Assembly (NCBI GenBank): GCA_022560025.1
Contig: JAFISE010000142.1
Coordinates: 1-64,000 of the forward strand
Origin: Stagonosporopsis chrysanthemi
Taxonomy: Eukaryota > Ascomycota > Dothideomycetes > Pleosporales > Didymellaceae
Length of the DNA: 64,000 bases
Direction: 5' to 3'
Part shown: one piece after another, positions 42,549 through 54,290 of the stretch
Layout: each line of letters opens with the position of its first letter
Position numbering within the stretch: position 1 is the first letter of the stretch
Position numbers and translations under genes: made by a program
The notes under the pieces: model-generated
Seen by the model: the letters and a program-made list of their open reading frames with translations, nothing else
Told to the model about the DNA's origin: nothing
The model's database searches: none

Positions 42549-44422
42549 CTAACCCATCCATATGTCGTTCTTGCGCTCCGGTGACTGCTTCCTAGATTCA
42601 CTGAGTCTCCCTTGCAAGATGAACATCTCTGTGCTCGCGTTGCTGATTGTACTCAATTCCTTCGAGGCATTCCTGCTCCTTCGAAATCCACTCCCACTTG
42701 GCCTACGTGCTGCTACAGCAGGCGGTGCCGGTCGCATCGGTAGCGGCTTATCGACGTCAGCACTACTCCATGTGGGTCTGTGTCGTGATGCAGAGCGCGA
42801 GTGATGCGGTTGAGCTGTGATAGTTGTGGTAAAAGTACTTTGCGTCAGGTGCGATGGCGAGCGATGCAAGTTCGGTGTTCGCATACTATTAGTGTTGACA
42901 TTTCGCGTTGTGGTGAGCGAGGTCGAGCGTGTATGGGCATCTGAACCAGGAAGCATGGTAGGGATGATAGACCTTTGCGTTTTCTGGGAGTCTGATCGTT
43001 GGAGAGCTACAGGCTGTGTCGTTAGCCCGGATTGGGTTGTTCTCGGACTGGTAAGCCGTATCGAGTCGCTTCTGGCCGATCCAGGAGGCAGGGTTGATTC
43101 CTCATCATCGATTTGCTTTGCGTGATTGTTTTGCCATCGGCAAGGGTATTGATTGGAGGAATTGTGTGTCGTGGCGAAGTATTTTGGGAACAGCCTGTTC
43201 ATCAGCGGTTTACAGCCTGGGAGGCAGCCGCAGGCAATACCAATGCCACTCTCCACGCACATGATGATGAAGGTTTCTGCGCCATGCCCTAAAACGATGA
43301 GTCTATGTTCGTAGAACCATCTCTAGTATCGTTAGGGCTTACAGAAGACATCGTAGGAGTGTAGATAAACGTGTGTGTAGTAGAGGCGCGCGACACCAGC
43401 AACACAAACACTGATATGTTGTCAATATCAGTGTTCAATACGATGTTCGGCAAACTTACATTACGCCGAGCGAGAACATACACAAAAGAGTTGTACGTTG
43501 CCGTAATGACACCTTAATATTGAGGAGATCCCTTGCTGGCCAGAGAAAGATCAGGAAGTCGCTGAGGGTGTTTTGCGCCGAGTGGAAATAGTATATGGCT
43601 TTGATATTCAGGCATCTCGTCCGGTCGGCGTACTTGAAGATGTTCCAGTAGGTACTCGCTGGTCTTTGGTTCTGTCAGCGAGACAAATATCGACCAATGG
43701 GGAGGCTGTCTTACGCGCATTGGAACAGTGTAACGAAGAAGCAAGCAACGTTGAGCGATACCGTATAGAAGAGCATAATGCTACAGAACCATTTGTTGAT
43801 CCGAGATGGAAATATGCCTTTGGAGTGTTAAGCATTGAGTATAGCGCCTGTTCGATAGACGACTCACGTAAGTACGTCAATAATATCGCGACTTTCATCA
43901 AGGTAATAATCGCAGTGAAAAGCAATTGTGATGCTATCCCCATCTATCGTACTGTCAGCTGAGTATCGTTCGTTCACTCCAGAACGCCTACCTGAGCAGC
44001 CTTCATGGAGGAATACAGGATTTGTGGGCGGATGTCCCCTTAACAGTGGTCAATTGCAGAAGCGAGATAATGCGACTCCGAATCGTACAGAGATGATAGC
44101 CCATTTGATACTGCGGCAACATGGAAACGATAACCATGATATTGTTTCCGACAGAGGTGATCTGCTCATTCTGTAAGTCTTTTCCTTGCTTTTGGGAAGC
44201 GCGCACAACACTCACAGCTGCTAGAAGCATGATACCATCATCCCAACCCAGCGTTTTGGTCAACACCGTACGGCTATAGAAACGACAAGAGATGAAAGCG
44301 ACAACTAAGACTGTCATTGGCGTGATGATGCCAATTGCCAAGGGCCTTCGAGTTGCCGGATCGACATAATTGGGCGCAGGAAAAGACAGCAGTTCCGCCG
44401 CTGTGGGAAATCTCGAAGTCAT
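42549..44422 (-). CDS. PTH11-like seven-helix receptor (fungal rhodopsin-like domain)
   Basis: Eight exons: 44422-44216, 44170-44089, 44038-43992, 43943-43868, 43817-43715, 43663-43460, 43410-43343 and 43288-42549. All seven introns are 45-54 nt and the phases sum to 396 residues. The start is MTSRFPTAAELL. Seven helices are visible, including GWDDGIMLLAA (the WDD motif), QYQMGYHLWDI, LMKVAILLTYLRIFP, and IVCVAGVARLYY near helix 6. The Trp of GYHLWD is formed across a splice. This matches the PTH11-related integral membrane family (DUF3328-unrelated rhodopsin domain), whose founder senses surfaces in the rice blast fungus. The cytosolic tail, about 200 residues, is rich in Ser, Thr and Arg. 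Confidence 0.82.
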
Positions 44423-45267
44423 TCTGACACGAGACACGTCGAAGCCTTGAGCTGCTCTGTCGTTACATAGGAGAATACCTGTCGAACGTGCAAGGAAACC
44501 CGTGCTTATTGTGATACTCACTTACACAACGTGGCTGCCCCTAATATGCACGCTTAGCTTCCCACGCAGGAGCGGGATACAAGTATGCGGGTTGAGCTAC
44601 TGCACGCCCTCACCTTCTCAAAATGGGGCCTGGGCCGCGGAAACAAATATAGGAACATTCCACGAGCTCGACATCTTGGCAGCAAGCTTGCGCAGTTTTG
44701 TAGCTCATCACCTTGGCCGCTGCATGGCGACTTGAAAACTGTAAGTTTGCATAGCAGTCTCAATCATTGACCAAGTGCTTGTGCCCTGAGCACAGGGCAG
44801 GCTCATTTCAGTGGCGGGACACTCACTTCGGGTGTTGCGGTGGAGAGACGGCCGACAAGGTCAGGCCCCGATTAGGACCGAGTCCATGGGCATAACATCC
44901 AGGCATATATTGACTGCCGGCATATTACGCACATGGCTGCACGGGCGCTCGGCGCGTATGAGTGCAGACCTGGTAACGATGCGGGAGTCGCCGTGCGATA
45001 GTCACATCCTTGTCTTGATTCTGTCATTCGCCAGTAGGTCCGCTCTTGAGTCTTGACCCGCTTTGCAGCTTGTACTGCAGCGTCGAGTCCAATGTAGGTG
45101 TACGAAACGTTGCGTGCCGTTGGCCTACGCAGGAGGTGTCAGTTGACAGCAATGCGAAACATCAGCACAGCAGTCTACTTTCGGGTATGCCTACTGGTAG
45201 CGAATCACTAATGGAACGTGTGGAGCGTGCAATCAGCACCATCTCAGGAACGGCTGATCGTAGAGGG

Positions 45268-45293
45268 CAAGGCGGGTTCGCCCGTTCGCCTTG
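45268..45293. repeat. 7-bp inverted repeat (hairpin-forming)
   Basis: CAAGGCG (45268-45274) and CGCCTTG (45287-45293) are perfect complements; the 12-base loop itself holds GGTTCGCC. No gene lies nearby. Confidence 0.5.
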
Positions 45294-45557
45294 TGAAACC
45301 GACCTTCCTCATTGAGGCAGTCGCACAGGGATGCCACCATTTGCCACTTATAACAGCAGGCCTGGTGATATAGGTCTCATCGAGGAAATCCGATAGATAT
45401 TCCCTTTTGTTGGGGGGTTAGAACCGCGTTGCCCTAGCTCGATCGGGCTTTTCCGCGCGTTTTCCTCTATTTACGTATCCCGTTTGGTCTAGTGACAGCT
45501 ACTGAGTGACAGCTGCTAAGGAAACGCCTCAATGTCATTGTGTCTGGTCTGAGTGTC

Positions 45558-45579
45558 ACCCATATGTTCCCGTATGGGT
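45558..45579. repeat. 7-bp inverted repeat
   Basis: ACCCATA (45558-45564) and TATGGGT (45573-45579) flank an 8-base loop. Function unknown. Confidence 0.5.
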
Positions 45580-46273
45580 TGGAAATCTGGGGATATCCAT
45601 CTACCACAGCTGGATGGTAGCGCTTAGCAAGTCTCCATCTGCGTATATCGGATAATAGCCGAGTACATAAGATGGACTGTTGTAAATAACTCAGTTGACT
45701 AACGAAAGCACATGTATATTAATCACGACGTGAGAAGTGGGACGTTTCCAACACCTGAGACTTCAGCTGTAATGGTGCGACGTCGTCGTGTGCGATTGCA
45801 AGGCAACGATGCGCCTGCTTTGGAGTGCCGACGGACGGTTCCCGCACGGCTGGAGTGGGGCAGCCCCAGTCCGCAAGCACACATTGGTCTTCTTGTCGTC
45901 ATCCACACTCCGCTGCCAAAAGCGCAAGTCTTGTTGGAATTTCTTTCCAGCCATATCCTAAATCTCACCTGCGTTGATATCGCCGTTACGCACAGCCTCC
46001 GTCGACGTCATCACACGAAGTCTTGGCAAACACCATCTCTCTGGCAACTGTCATTTTGCGTGTGATTTTGGTTAAAGTCATCATTAATCTCATTGGATGT
46101 GACCTCACGTGGTTGTAACAATACAGTGGATCCATCCTACCATTGATATCTACCATGGTCGCGTTTTTCTGCCTTTGCTGACGTCCGATCAACTACTCGC
46201 AACCAGTTCGATCACAGCTTGACGAACCGTTTTATGCATTACTTAAGTCTCCGACCATACAGCTTCGCTTATC

Positions 46274-49183
46274 ATGGCTTCTGATACAGAGCCTCGCAAT
46301 GAGTCTACTAGACATAAGAGCACCCGCGAAAGCGCAACGGCCAATCGCGTAGCAGTACCCTCTGCACATGATTTGGCCCGGCGAGGGAAAACAGAAGTGC
46401 CCATCATATCCCATGGCTTGCTAACAACAGCTTCTTCGTCAGCATCAACGCCTGCAGTGCCTCCCCTTGCTGAAGAAGAATCGAGCTCCAGCGACAACCA
46501 CTCGTGTGCAACATCCAGCACCGCACCAGGCTCCTTCTTGCACAATGGACCAGTCGATCGGCGCATGCAGCTACCATTCGATGTCTATGCAAGGCCATAC
46601 GTTCCATCTGCGGTACGAGCCGTCAGCGAACAGCCGGCAGGGAACATTATTGTTTCTGAAACGACACACAAGATTGATTACAGAGCATACATCTGCACAT
46701 TTGCAGGTAGCGAATTCCTCAGCCCCCAGCGCAGCGAAAAGTACACGTGGGATGATAAGGTCGTACTATCAGCAACTGAGCTTACTGAGCAGTCTTACCT
46801 GCCTCGTCTGGAAATGCTTTTGCGGCGCGAATGTGCTGCAAGGGAGAAGGAAAATGTACAGTACGCTATGTACCAGGTTCCCTTGGGTACTATATCGGTA
46901 CCGAGATTTGGCTGCCTCTGGGTGCTGTCCGTTCCTGGACTGCGAGAAAACAGCCCCTTGATTGAGATGGGAGACACTTTGCAGCTCCGTCAACTAAGGG
47001 CTGACTTCAACTCCAACCCCAATCCATTCTTCGGCTTTCATGGAGCCGAAATGATTTGGAATGGCAAAGAATACCAAGCTTCAGTCCACAGCGTGAGTAG
47101 GGTTCGAGAAGTTGTGTGTTTGAGAGTAGATGGTCTGGAGCACCCCGACAGATCACACCCCTACCGTGTCCTTCCAAACATGGTTGTCAATGTCATCTTC
47201 CCACTTCAGCATCGGCTACCGCGGAGCCAATTCGAGGCGCTCCTGATTGTGAATGGAAGCCTCCACTGCACGGAGTGGGTCCAGAAAGACGTCATTGCCG
47301 ACTCCAACAACTTCCTTGAGTCGGCAAAACATGTGAATTTATCTTCCTGCACTCATAAGACCTCCTCCTCTTCAAATCAATGGATGCGTACGACGCTGTT
47401 TCCTACGGAGGATCAAGGGAAGCTTCAGACGAGATTGAGGAGTATCCCCCATCGAGCTCTTTTCGACCACGCAATCAACTACGAGCAAGCACATGCTGTG
47501 AGTGCGGTATGTGCTTCCGATCATGGAGATACACCATATCTCATCAGCGGTCCACCCGGAACCGGCAAAACCAAGACGCTGGTGGAAATAGCTATGCAGC
47601 TATTAAATACGACCAGTGTTGCTCATGTGCTGATCTGCGCCCCTTCTGAAGCTGCGGCAGATACTCTTGCCTTGCGACTAAAACATTATTTGAACCCGAA
47701 GCAGCTTCTGCGACTCACCGCTCCGAGCAGAGCCGACAACGAAGTTCCGCGGGAGTTGTTACCATATTGCTTCATCCAAGAAGACATGTTTTACCTGCCA
47801 CCGTTCAAGACACTTCTAGCGTATAGCGTAGTAGTCACATCGTGTCGCGATGCTGCCATACTGGCTGAAGCTCGTTTGACAAACAGCAACCTCTGCACTC
47901 TGGAAAGAGACATGACATCAGCGTTGCATCCAGAAGACGAAGTATCAATACCAACTCTGCACTGGGGCGCACTGCTACTCGATGAAGCAGCCCAGGCAAC
48001 TGAAATAGAAGTCCTGCCAGCTATCAGCGTTATCATGCCACCCTGTTATTATCCTCAAACCTGTCTTCAACCACGTCTGGTATTGGCCGGTGACGAACAT
48101 CAATTGGGTCCTCGCACAGCGTCTCACGACCCAATATTCTCCACATCTCTGTTCGCACGCCTATCCTCCCGCTCCCTGTACGCAAAACATCCACTCTCCC
48201 GAAGGAACATGACACCCTCAACCGGCCCACCGGTACTCACACGCTCCATGCTCCCGATATTGTATCCGTCGTTCACAAATCTGATCCGCAACTACCGCTC
48301 GCATGCAGCAATTCTTAGCGTTCCATCTTCTCTATTCTACCATGACACGCTGCTCCCTGAAGCTGTCAATCTGGATACACCGCTACAGCACTCTTCACTT
48401 TGGAGAGGTCGCAAATGGCCTGTCCTGTACATCCCTCACGTTGGACCCGACGAGATCGAACGCGACAACGGCGGCTGGTACAACATCAGCGAAGCACGAC
48501 TTGCATGCTCGATTGCCAAGCACCTGATCACCGAAAACGGCGTTAAGCAGGAAGACGTATGCATCATGTCGCCGTTCGCCGCGCAAGTCAAACTTTTGCG
48601 CTCCATGATTAGGTCAACGCAAGATTCTCGTGGGATTGGATTGTGGGATGTCAACATCGGGCCTGTGGAGGCATTCCAAGGTCTGGAAAAGAGAGTTGTG
48701 ATCATCTGTACGACGAGGACGAGGCAGAGATTCGTAGTAGAGGATGTGAAGAAGGGTATGGGTCTCGTGCATCAAAAGAGGAAGATGAATGTCGCGCTGA
48801 CGCGGGCTAAAGAGGCATTGTTCGTGATCGGCAGTCCCGAGGTGTTGGGTGCGGATGAGTGTTGGAAGACGTGGATGGAGTTCTGTGGAAGAAATGGCTT
48901 GGTGGATGATCAGCTGAGAGTATGGGAAGATAGGGAGCAGTACACCGGCGGGAGAATTGGTGTGTTGGAAAGAGCGCTGCTTGCAAAGGAGGATCGGCAG
49001 CAGGAGACTCAAGCGCGGGCATTGGGCACCGCAGCTGCAGCCGATTACATTGATGGAGGAGAGTACGAAGCTTGGACCGAGGATTTGCGTAAGGCTTTGG
49101 ATGAAGATAATGACGAAGGCGAAGGGGCAGACAGGATGGGCGATGGCATTGGAAACGTCCAGAGTACAACTCAGGACATGTAG
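46274..49183 (+). CDS. MOV10/UPF1-type superfamily 1 RNA helicase
   Basis: 969 residues in a single exon, unusual for a long gene in this intron-rich window. All SF1B motifs are present: Walker A GPPGTGKTKT near residue 425, motif Ib region LICAPSEAAADTL, DEAAQATE near 570, GDEHQLGP near 605, NYRSH, VEAFQGLEKRVVII near 800 and NVALTRAK. The N-terminal 400 residues include beta-rich segments but no CH zinc domain, so it is closer to MOV10/SDE3 than to UPF1. MOV10-type helicases act in small-RNA silencing, retroelement control and mRNA decay; in ascomycetes related helicases serve RNAi and meiotic silencing. Which role applies here is not shown. The C-terminal tail is acidic. Confidence 0.82.
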   Translation: MASDTEPRNESTRHKSTRESATANRVAVPSAHDLARRGKTEVPIISHGLLTTASSSASTPAVPPLAEEESSSSDNHSCATSSTAPGSFLHNGPVDRRMQLPFDVYARPYVPSAVRAVSEQPAGNIIVSETTHKIDYRAYICTFAGSEFLSPQRSEKYTWDDKVVLSATELTEQSYLPRLEMLLRRECAAREKENVQYAMYQVPLGTISVPRFGCLWVLSVPGLRENSPLIEMGDTLQLRQLRADFNSNPNPFFGFHGAEMIWNGKEYQASVHSVSRVREVVCLRVDGLEHPDRSHPYRVLPNMVVNVIFPLQHRLPRSQFEALLIVNGSLHCTEWVQKDVIADSNNFLESAKHVNLSSCTHKTSSSSNQWMRTTLFPTEDQGKLQTRLRSIPHRALFDHAINYEQAHAVSAVCASDHGDTPYLISGPPGTGKTKTLVEIAMQLLNTTSVAHVLICAPSEAAADTLALRLKHYLNPKQLLRLTAPSRADNEVPRELLPYCFIQEDMFYLPPFKTLLAYSVVVTSCRDAAILAEARLTNSNLCTLERDMTSALHPEDEVSIPTLHWGALLLDEAAQATEIEVLPAISVIMPPCYYPQTCLQPRLVLAGDEHQLGPRTASHDPIFSTSLFARLSSRSLYAKHPLSRRNMTPSTGPPVLTRSMLPILYPSFTNLIRNYRSHAAILSVPSSLFYHDTLLPEAVNLDTPLQHSSLWRGRKWPVLYIPHVGPDEIERDNGGWYNISEARLACSIAKHLITENGVKQEDVCIMSPFAAQVKLLRSMIRSTQDSRGIGLWDVNIGPVEAFQGLEKRVVIICTTRTRQRFVVEDVKKGMGLVHQKRKMNVALTRAKEALFVIGSPEVLGADECWKTWMEFCGRNGLVDDQLRVWEDREQYTGGRIGVLERALLAKEDRQQETQARALGTAAAADYIDGGEYEAWTEDLRKALDEDNDEGEGADRMGDGIGNVQSTTQDM

Positions 49184-49495
49184 ACGGTCTGGCTGAACGA
49201 TACACTCTCCCCGGATTTGGATAGATGCAAAGGACGTCGCGCAGAAGTTGCCAGACATCACGAGCCTGACCTCCGGACAGCAACAGAACCAAAAGTAGCC
49301 GGTTTGTTCGAACAAAATCAATTTTCTTTTCGATTGTATCGACGTGGGCGAGGTTCAGCGACAGTTGCGAAACCGCTTCACTACTCACCCACGACTCGAT
49401 ACCTGTTCCAGGTCCCTCAAACGCACAGAGTGCGCAAAGATTGGCCAAAAAGAAGCCTCAAGATATGCTCTGAGTGCCTCGAACTAGCCAAAAAC
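49184..49495. other. Gene-free stretch
   Basis: 3' flank of the helicase gene up to the tRNA; no frame supported. Confidence 0.5.
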
Positions 49496-49576
49496 CGACG
49501 TTGGCAGGACTCGAACCTACGCTCCCGAAGGAAACAGATTTCAAGTCTGTCGCGTTAACCACTCCGCCACAACGCC
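49496..49576 (-). tRNA. tRNA-Ser (anticodon TGA)
   Basis: The minus strand forms a type II tRNA of 81 nt without intron: acceptor GGCGTTG with CAACGTC (one G-U pair), a D arm with GGCGGAGTGGTTAACGC, anticodon stem CAGA/TCTG with loop CTTGAAA, a long variable arm (TTCCTTCGGGAG) and T arm GTAGG-TTCGAGT-CCTGC. The anticodon TGA specifies Ser. A T5 run directly after the gene (minus strand) is the Pol III terminator. Confidence 0.92.
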
Positions 49577-50011
49577 TAGTGATATTTGCCACTCAAATTA
49601 AAAATAATATAATGTCATAACCGGTTCTGTATCTTCGACATCAGCGTATCCCGAACAACAGGGGTACGATTCCAACATCAAAATTGTTGAGAATTGTGTC
49701 GTGTGGGTCTGCGGGGTTATGCATGAAGGTGGAGAAGGGTTGTGAGACGTATGGTACTGGATTGATCTAAACAGATTTGTCAAGGATCGCGAGCGGTCAA
49801 GATAACAAAGAATACAAGCAGAGACCATGTTTCGTCACATGAATTGATCATTCATGTTGAATTTTGATTCCAAAACATTGTGCCAGGAATTCTCCTCCAA
49901 TACAACGCTAACATCCTTCAACCCAGAGGAGAGTACTATGACGCCAGCTAACATGTTACAAAACCCAGTAAGTTATGTCTAAATCTATGTATATCTTCCC
50001 CACAATCACTA
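49577..50011. other. Gene-free stretch
   Basis: AT-rich spacer that serves as the upstream side of tRNA-Ser and the 3' flank of the homeodomain gene; no coding frame of interest. Confidence 0.5.
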
Positions 50012-53000
50012 TCATTGCGTCAATCCAGCGTTAGCCATCTCAGTGGCGAAATCCAAATCCATATCCATATCGAAGCTCAACTCGTGATCATCCCACGTCA
50101 TAACCGGCGCTGTAGCACTGCTGGCACTCACGTCCATTGCGCTGGTGGTCGCATCCAGTGGGATTGCAGACTCGAAGCCCGCGCTCATTGCAGGGTTCTG
50201 GAACTCACTTGGCAGCTGGTCCCAGTTCGGCAAGTGTAAGTCATCGATTGCCTTCGTCAGATCGAGGTCGGTGCAACTATGCTCGTTGATCGGTGCCATT
50301 GCCAGCCCGGATGCACGGCGCGATGCAGTCGTGGTCGGAGACGCAGATGATGAGGCCGTCAAGCCGTATACGCCGGGCGATTGTGTGGAAGACAACTGAC
50401 GTGCGCGCTCGTACAATGTTGTAGTTCCTGCAAGAGAGCTTTCAAACTGTACAGCGCGAGTTGGGTCATTGGCGGCTAGGCCCAGCGCGTGGAAGTTGGT
50501 CACGTTGCTGACATTGAAGCTGGGGTCGAGTTGGGCAGCAGAACCCAGACCGAGGTCCTCGTAGATTTCGTGCTGAGAGTAGACGCCTGCAACTGTTAGC
50601 CTCCTACTGTCAGATCAAGTTATGGATCACACGCACCTGGCACCTGGATACTGTGGTCAATACCATGCGCTTTCTTGAATAGGTTGAGCCACTCTGGGTT
50701 GTCGGCAGCAGTTTGATGCCATGGGTCGTCAGGCTCTCCGTAAAGGATAATCCGAGCCTGCTTTTGTAGCATCTCATCGTTGACTGTTCCCGCGCCATGT
50801 TCCTCCACATGTTGGCGGGCGAATCGTCCCAGGCGCAATGTCAGGATCTCCCAGCACGTAGCTCGCGAGTTGATGTTGGGCGATTCTGAAGAAGAATAGT
50901 CCTGAGCCGTGGTGTTCTGAAGTACGATGGGTCCAACATTCTGGCCGCCATTTTGGCAAGCATCGGAGAGATTGATCGTGTTTGGTAAGAGGTATTCGAG
51001 ATCTTTACTGCCGAGCGTAACTGGCATGCGCTGTACATGAGTTAGCGATGGGCCATCATTCGCACAGGTCTCCTGTAGGAGTCTTACGCTGCAGCTGTTG
51101 CTGTTGCTTGCCGAGAACGGGAACGGGGACTTGCTCTCATTTGCAATCAGGTACGGAGGCATAGCATTGGTGACGTGTACGGCGACTGAAGGATCGAAGC
51201 CGCGGCAACCCTTCCAATCCCTCATTTCGGCACCATTCCGGAACTCTTTTGACAGGTGGTCCATTCGGTCTTGCCACTTGTCAAAGTCCATAGCGCAGAA
51301 GCCACATCTGGATTTGATATACTGTGCTTCGGATTTCCACGAGTCCATAGCCGAAGTCATCTTGACGTCGTGCATGAGGCGTAGGTGCTGTCGTAAGTGG
51401 TCTTTCCGGTAGAACGTGCGAGACTCCAAGCCCTTCTCCTCACAGGCAGAGTGGTTGTGAGTGGCAAGGTGGTCCTTACTTGGTTCAAGCTCACCACAAT
51501 AAACGCATTTACTTTGGCCTGTCGCAGCATCAGCGACTACCTCGCCCAATGGCGCACATATCCATTTTTCAAGGGACAAGTGAAGACTCTTCTCATGCCT
51601 CGACCAATCGTACTTTGACTTGAACCTATCGGTACAGAACGTGCACTGGAAGAGCCGAGGAACATCTTTCTCAGTTTCCTTGGGAGCTCGAACTGGAATG
51701 CGCCGCCGTCTGCGCCTCTCTTTCGATTTGAGGCTGTTCATTGATCCGAGAGAGTGCCTGGAGCCGTGGGAGTAGGCTGTATGATGTGATCCTAGCGATC
51801 CGGACGACATGGTCGTGTGCACAGTCTCCAGCGACGACATCGAAGGCGCTCTGAAGACCGAAAAGCTATCGGTGCTCTTATTGGAAGACAGATGCTGGTA
51901 GCTGTTACTGGCGCTCGTGATATCAGGAAGGTCGAATGTCTCCACAGCCTGAGCAATAGCTGTCAGGGGAGCAGGTTCGTTTTCAGGAGGAGAGTGCTTC
52001 CATCTCTCGAAGGGATCTATCGCAAGTTAACCCAGGCACTCCTGCTGCTGTAACACTGGCACAATTGGTGTAGCGCCATGCTGGAAGTCTGTTTTGTCAA
52101 CGCTTGCTTGACCCTTGTCCTTGACTCGGAACTTGAAGAACCGGCCAGTGGGATTCGTCGAAGCTTGCGAATGACTAGACTCGGTGGAAGTATACGTACT
52201 CAGAGACTCCCAAGTTCTGCCCGGTGGAATGTTAAGGGCTTCTGTCGAAGGTCGAATACTAGGCGAGGAGCTTCGCTTCGGCCTTGCCTTCTGCCTTCGC
52301 CGCGTGTTGGCCATCCAATTCGATATCTGATTTGGGGAGAGACCAGTCTGTTGACCCAACATCTCTTTTTCTTCTTCGGTCGGGTAAGGGTGATCATGGT
52401 GTTCATCCATCCAGTCTTTCAAGATTTTCACAGCTGCGCGTGGAAATCGAGCGGCTGCAGCGCCTTTCTTGGGTCCAAGGTTCCCACTCTCGTCATCGAT
52501 AGGACCGATATGACCTTTGGATCGCAATTGCTTCCTCCGGGTGAGGCCACCCCATTGATGAACGTCGTTCTCACCCACCACGTCTAGTGTATCCAGGGCA
52601 GTCCTTTGGGTTCGGTAAGGCATCAGCTCTGGGTTAGAAAAGCTGCAAGGCCTGAAGAGATTGTTGCAAGGTGAGCAGCCGGATGTTCCGTCACCCTTGG
52701 CATTATAGATGAAGCACTCGAGGGACTTTGAAAGACAATAGTCGCAAGGATTTGCAGGCTTTTGGTATCCAGGTAACCAACTCGAAAAATCCGTGTTGAA
52801 TTCCTCTGCTTGGACATGATTCGATTCCAAGAAAGCATCCAAGAGTTGACTATGACGGGTCAGTAATGATCGAAGAAAAAGACAAACTTCGTATCACCAT
52901 GATCTCTCTATGATGATATCACTGCACGTTGTCTGGTAGGTGATTGCGCCGCACTCAACCAGACTGAGCAGGGCTCATGAAATGACCGACCGTGTTACAA

Positions 53001-53136
53001 AGAACACTTACCTTTCGCTTGTCTGTATCGCTGCATGATCGTGACCCGGCTCTTGACACGCATCAGGCATAGCCGCTTCGCCAGCCGCTTCTCCAAAGTC
53101 GAAGAACTGGGCCATGTCGGCGTTCGGAGCAGCCAT
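50012..53136 (-). CDS. Homeodomain plus C2H2 zinc-finger transcription factor
   Basis: A five-exon model: 53136-53012, 52849-52113, 52016-51088, 51030-50637 and 50586-50012, about 919 residues. It contains, in order: an N-terminal acidic segment; a short Cys-rich motif (CDYCLSKSLECF, CSPCNNLFRPC); a TALE-type homeodomain (AVKILKDWMDEHHDHPYPTE then LSPNQISNWMANTRRRQK, with the WxxN core); a conserved linker (DPFERWKHSPPENEP); and C2H2 fingers (FQCTFCTDRF...H, CVYCGE...H, YRKDHLRQHLRLMH). The C-terminal region is acidic (DDHELSFDMDMDLDF), a likely activation domain. The 57-nt intron 51031-51087 is in frame and easily missed. The second intron (here 52017-52112) is the uncertain one. It is a sequence-specific nuclear regulator; targets are unknown. 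Confidence 0.8.
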
Positions 53137-54290
53137 GATGCTGGCCGCTGAGGGCTGATTTGTCACAACGGCGCAATTGCCAATGAGAAAGACAAATACG
53201 CCCTGTCCTTGAAGATGAAAATGTCAAAAATGGTTACAAGGCGTGCATGTAAATTTGAGCGACAAGTGCCTTAGAAGAGGCCTGCTCAAGAGTCAGATCG
53301 GAGCACGCTAAAGTTGTGACTAAACGAGTTAGGCGTGGATAGATGTCAACTCGAAGGGCGCGCAGTTGACCCATTAAAATTTTGGCGGGGTGCACCACCT
53401 TTGGCTGACGCGCTGCAGGATCCGACGCTGACTCAGGTGCTGCCCCAGGCGTCCATCGCGAGTTCCATTGCTCCTCTGCTCACCTTGAACCGTATTGCCA
53501 GCTACCGTTACAAGCTTGCGTAATGCATTGCGGATGTGAGGATTATGAAAGTGTCCACAGTATTCGACCAAAACATTGTTTGAACAGATACTTGGTGAAT
53601 TAATTCTGCATCCGCGAACGCTGCTCGCTCTCGCCGACCACAGCCTGCTGGCTTGGCATTGCGCGAGTGTGATGTCGTTTCCTATATCGTTGGGCGGCCC
53701 ACATTATTCTAGAACGAATCCAGGGATCGCTGCCGAAATGGACGCAGGTCAGAGACAGCCACAAGCGTGTAGATATCGCAGAGCATTTGTAATAATAAGT
53801 TGTGTTGTGTTCGTCATAAGATCTGTTGTGTTCGACTGCTGATTGAATAAAATGGCAGGACTTTGCGAGCAATGCGAGATTGCGAATTAAGTCTCCCGAG
53901 GACGCTTGGAAAACTTGATCACGTGGCCGTCGTACAGCCCCACAAAGTTGTGTCAGCGTACGGACACACAGCCACCCCGAGCCCGATGTTCGGCTGTCAT
54001 GCGATGCCTTGTTAGAGAAGCGAGACGGCGCAACATCGCATTGGAAGTTACATTCTGTCGCCCTGGACATAGCCCAAATGATTGCTGAGCGGGGTGTGAA
54101 GAGCCACTGTCTGCGTTGGAACGTTAACATGCATTGGTAATTGACAAAGCTTCAAACTCACGCTTGTCGAAAGAACACTCCTCGCTATGCTTTGTGTCAG
54201 TTCAGGCAAAACCCTCTAGATGCAGGAACAAAAAACAGCAATCCATACTGACGCCAGTCAATACGATCTTCGTGAGTGCAACCTTCAAGC
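53137..54290. other. Gene-free stretch, about 1.15 kb
   Basis: Promoter side of the transcription factor gene. Small frames on both strands (for example 53600-54130 minus) lack motifs. Confidence 0.45.

Larger units (their letters stand above)
44423..46273. other. Gene-free stretch, about 1.85 kb
   Basis: No gene supported. Small repeats seen: a hairpin at 45268-45293, an inverted repeat at 45558-45579, and a tandem GTGACAGCT copy pair near 45493-45518. Base composition is not the AT-rich pattern expected of RIP-mutated transposons. Confidence 0.5.

Noticed and set aside
43992..44170. Apparent frameshift in the PTH11-like gene
   Set aside because: A 50-nt GT-AG intron (44039-44088) removes it and creates the conserved GYHLWD motif, so the gene is intact.
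44423..46273. RIP-mutated transposon remnant
   Set aside because: Base composition is close to neighbours, with no strong TA enrichment and no reverse transcriptase or transposase traces.
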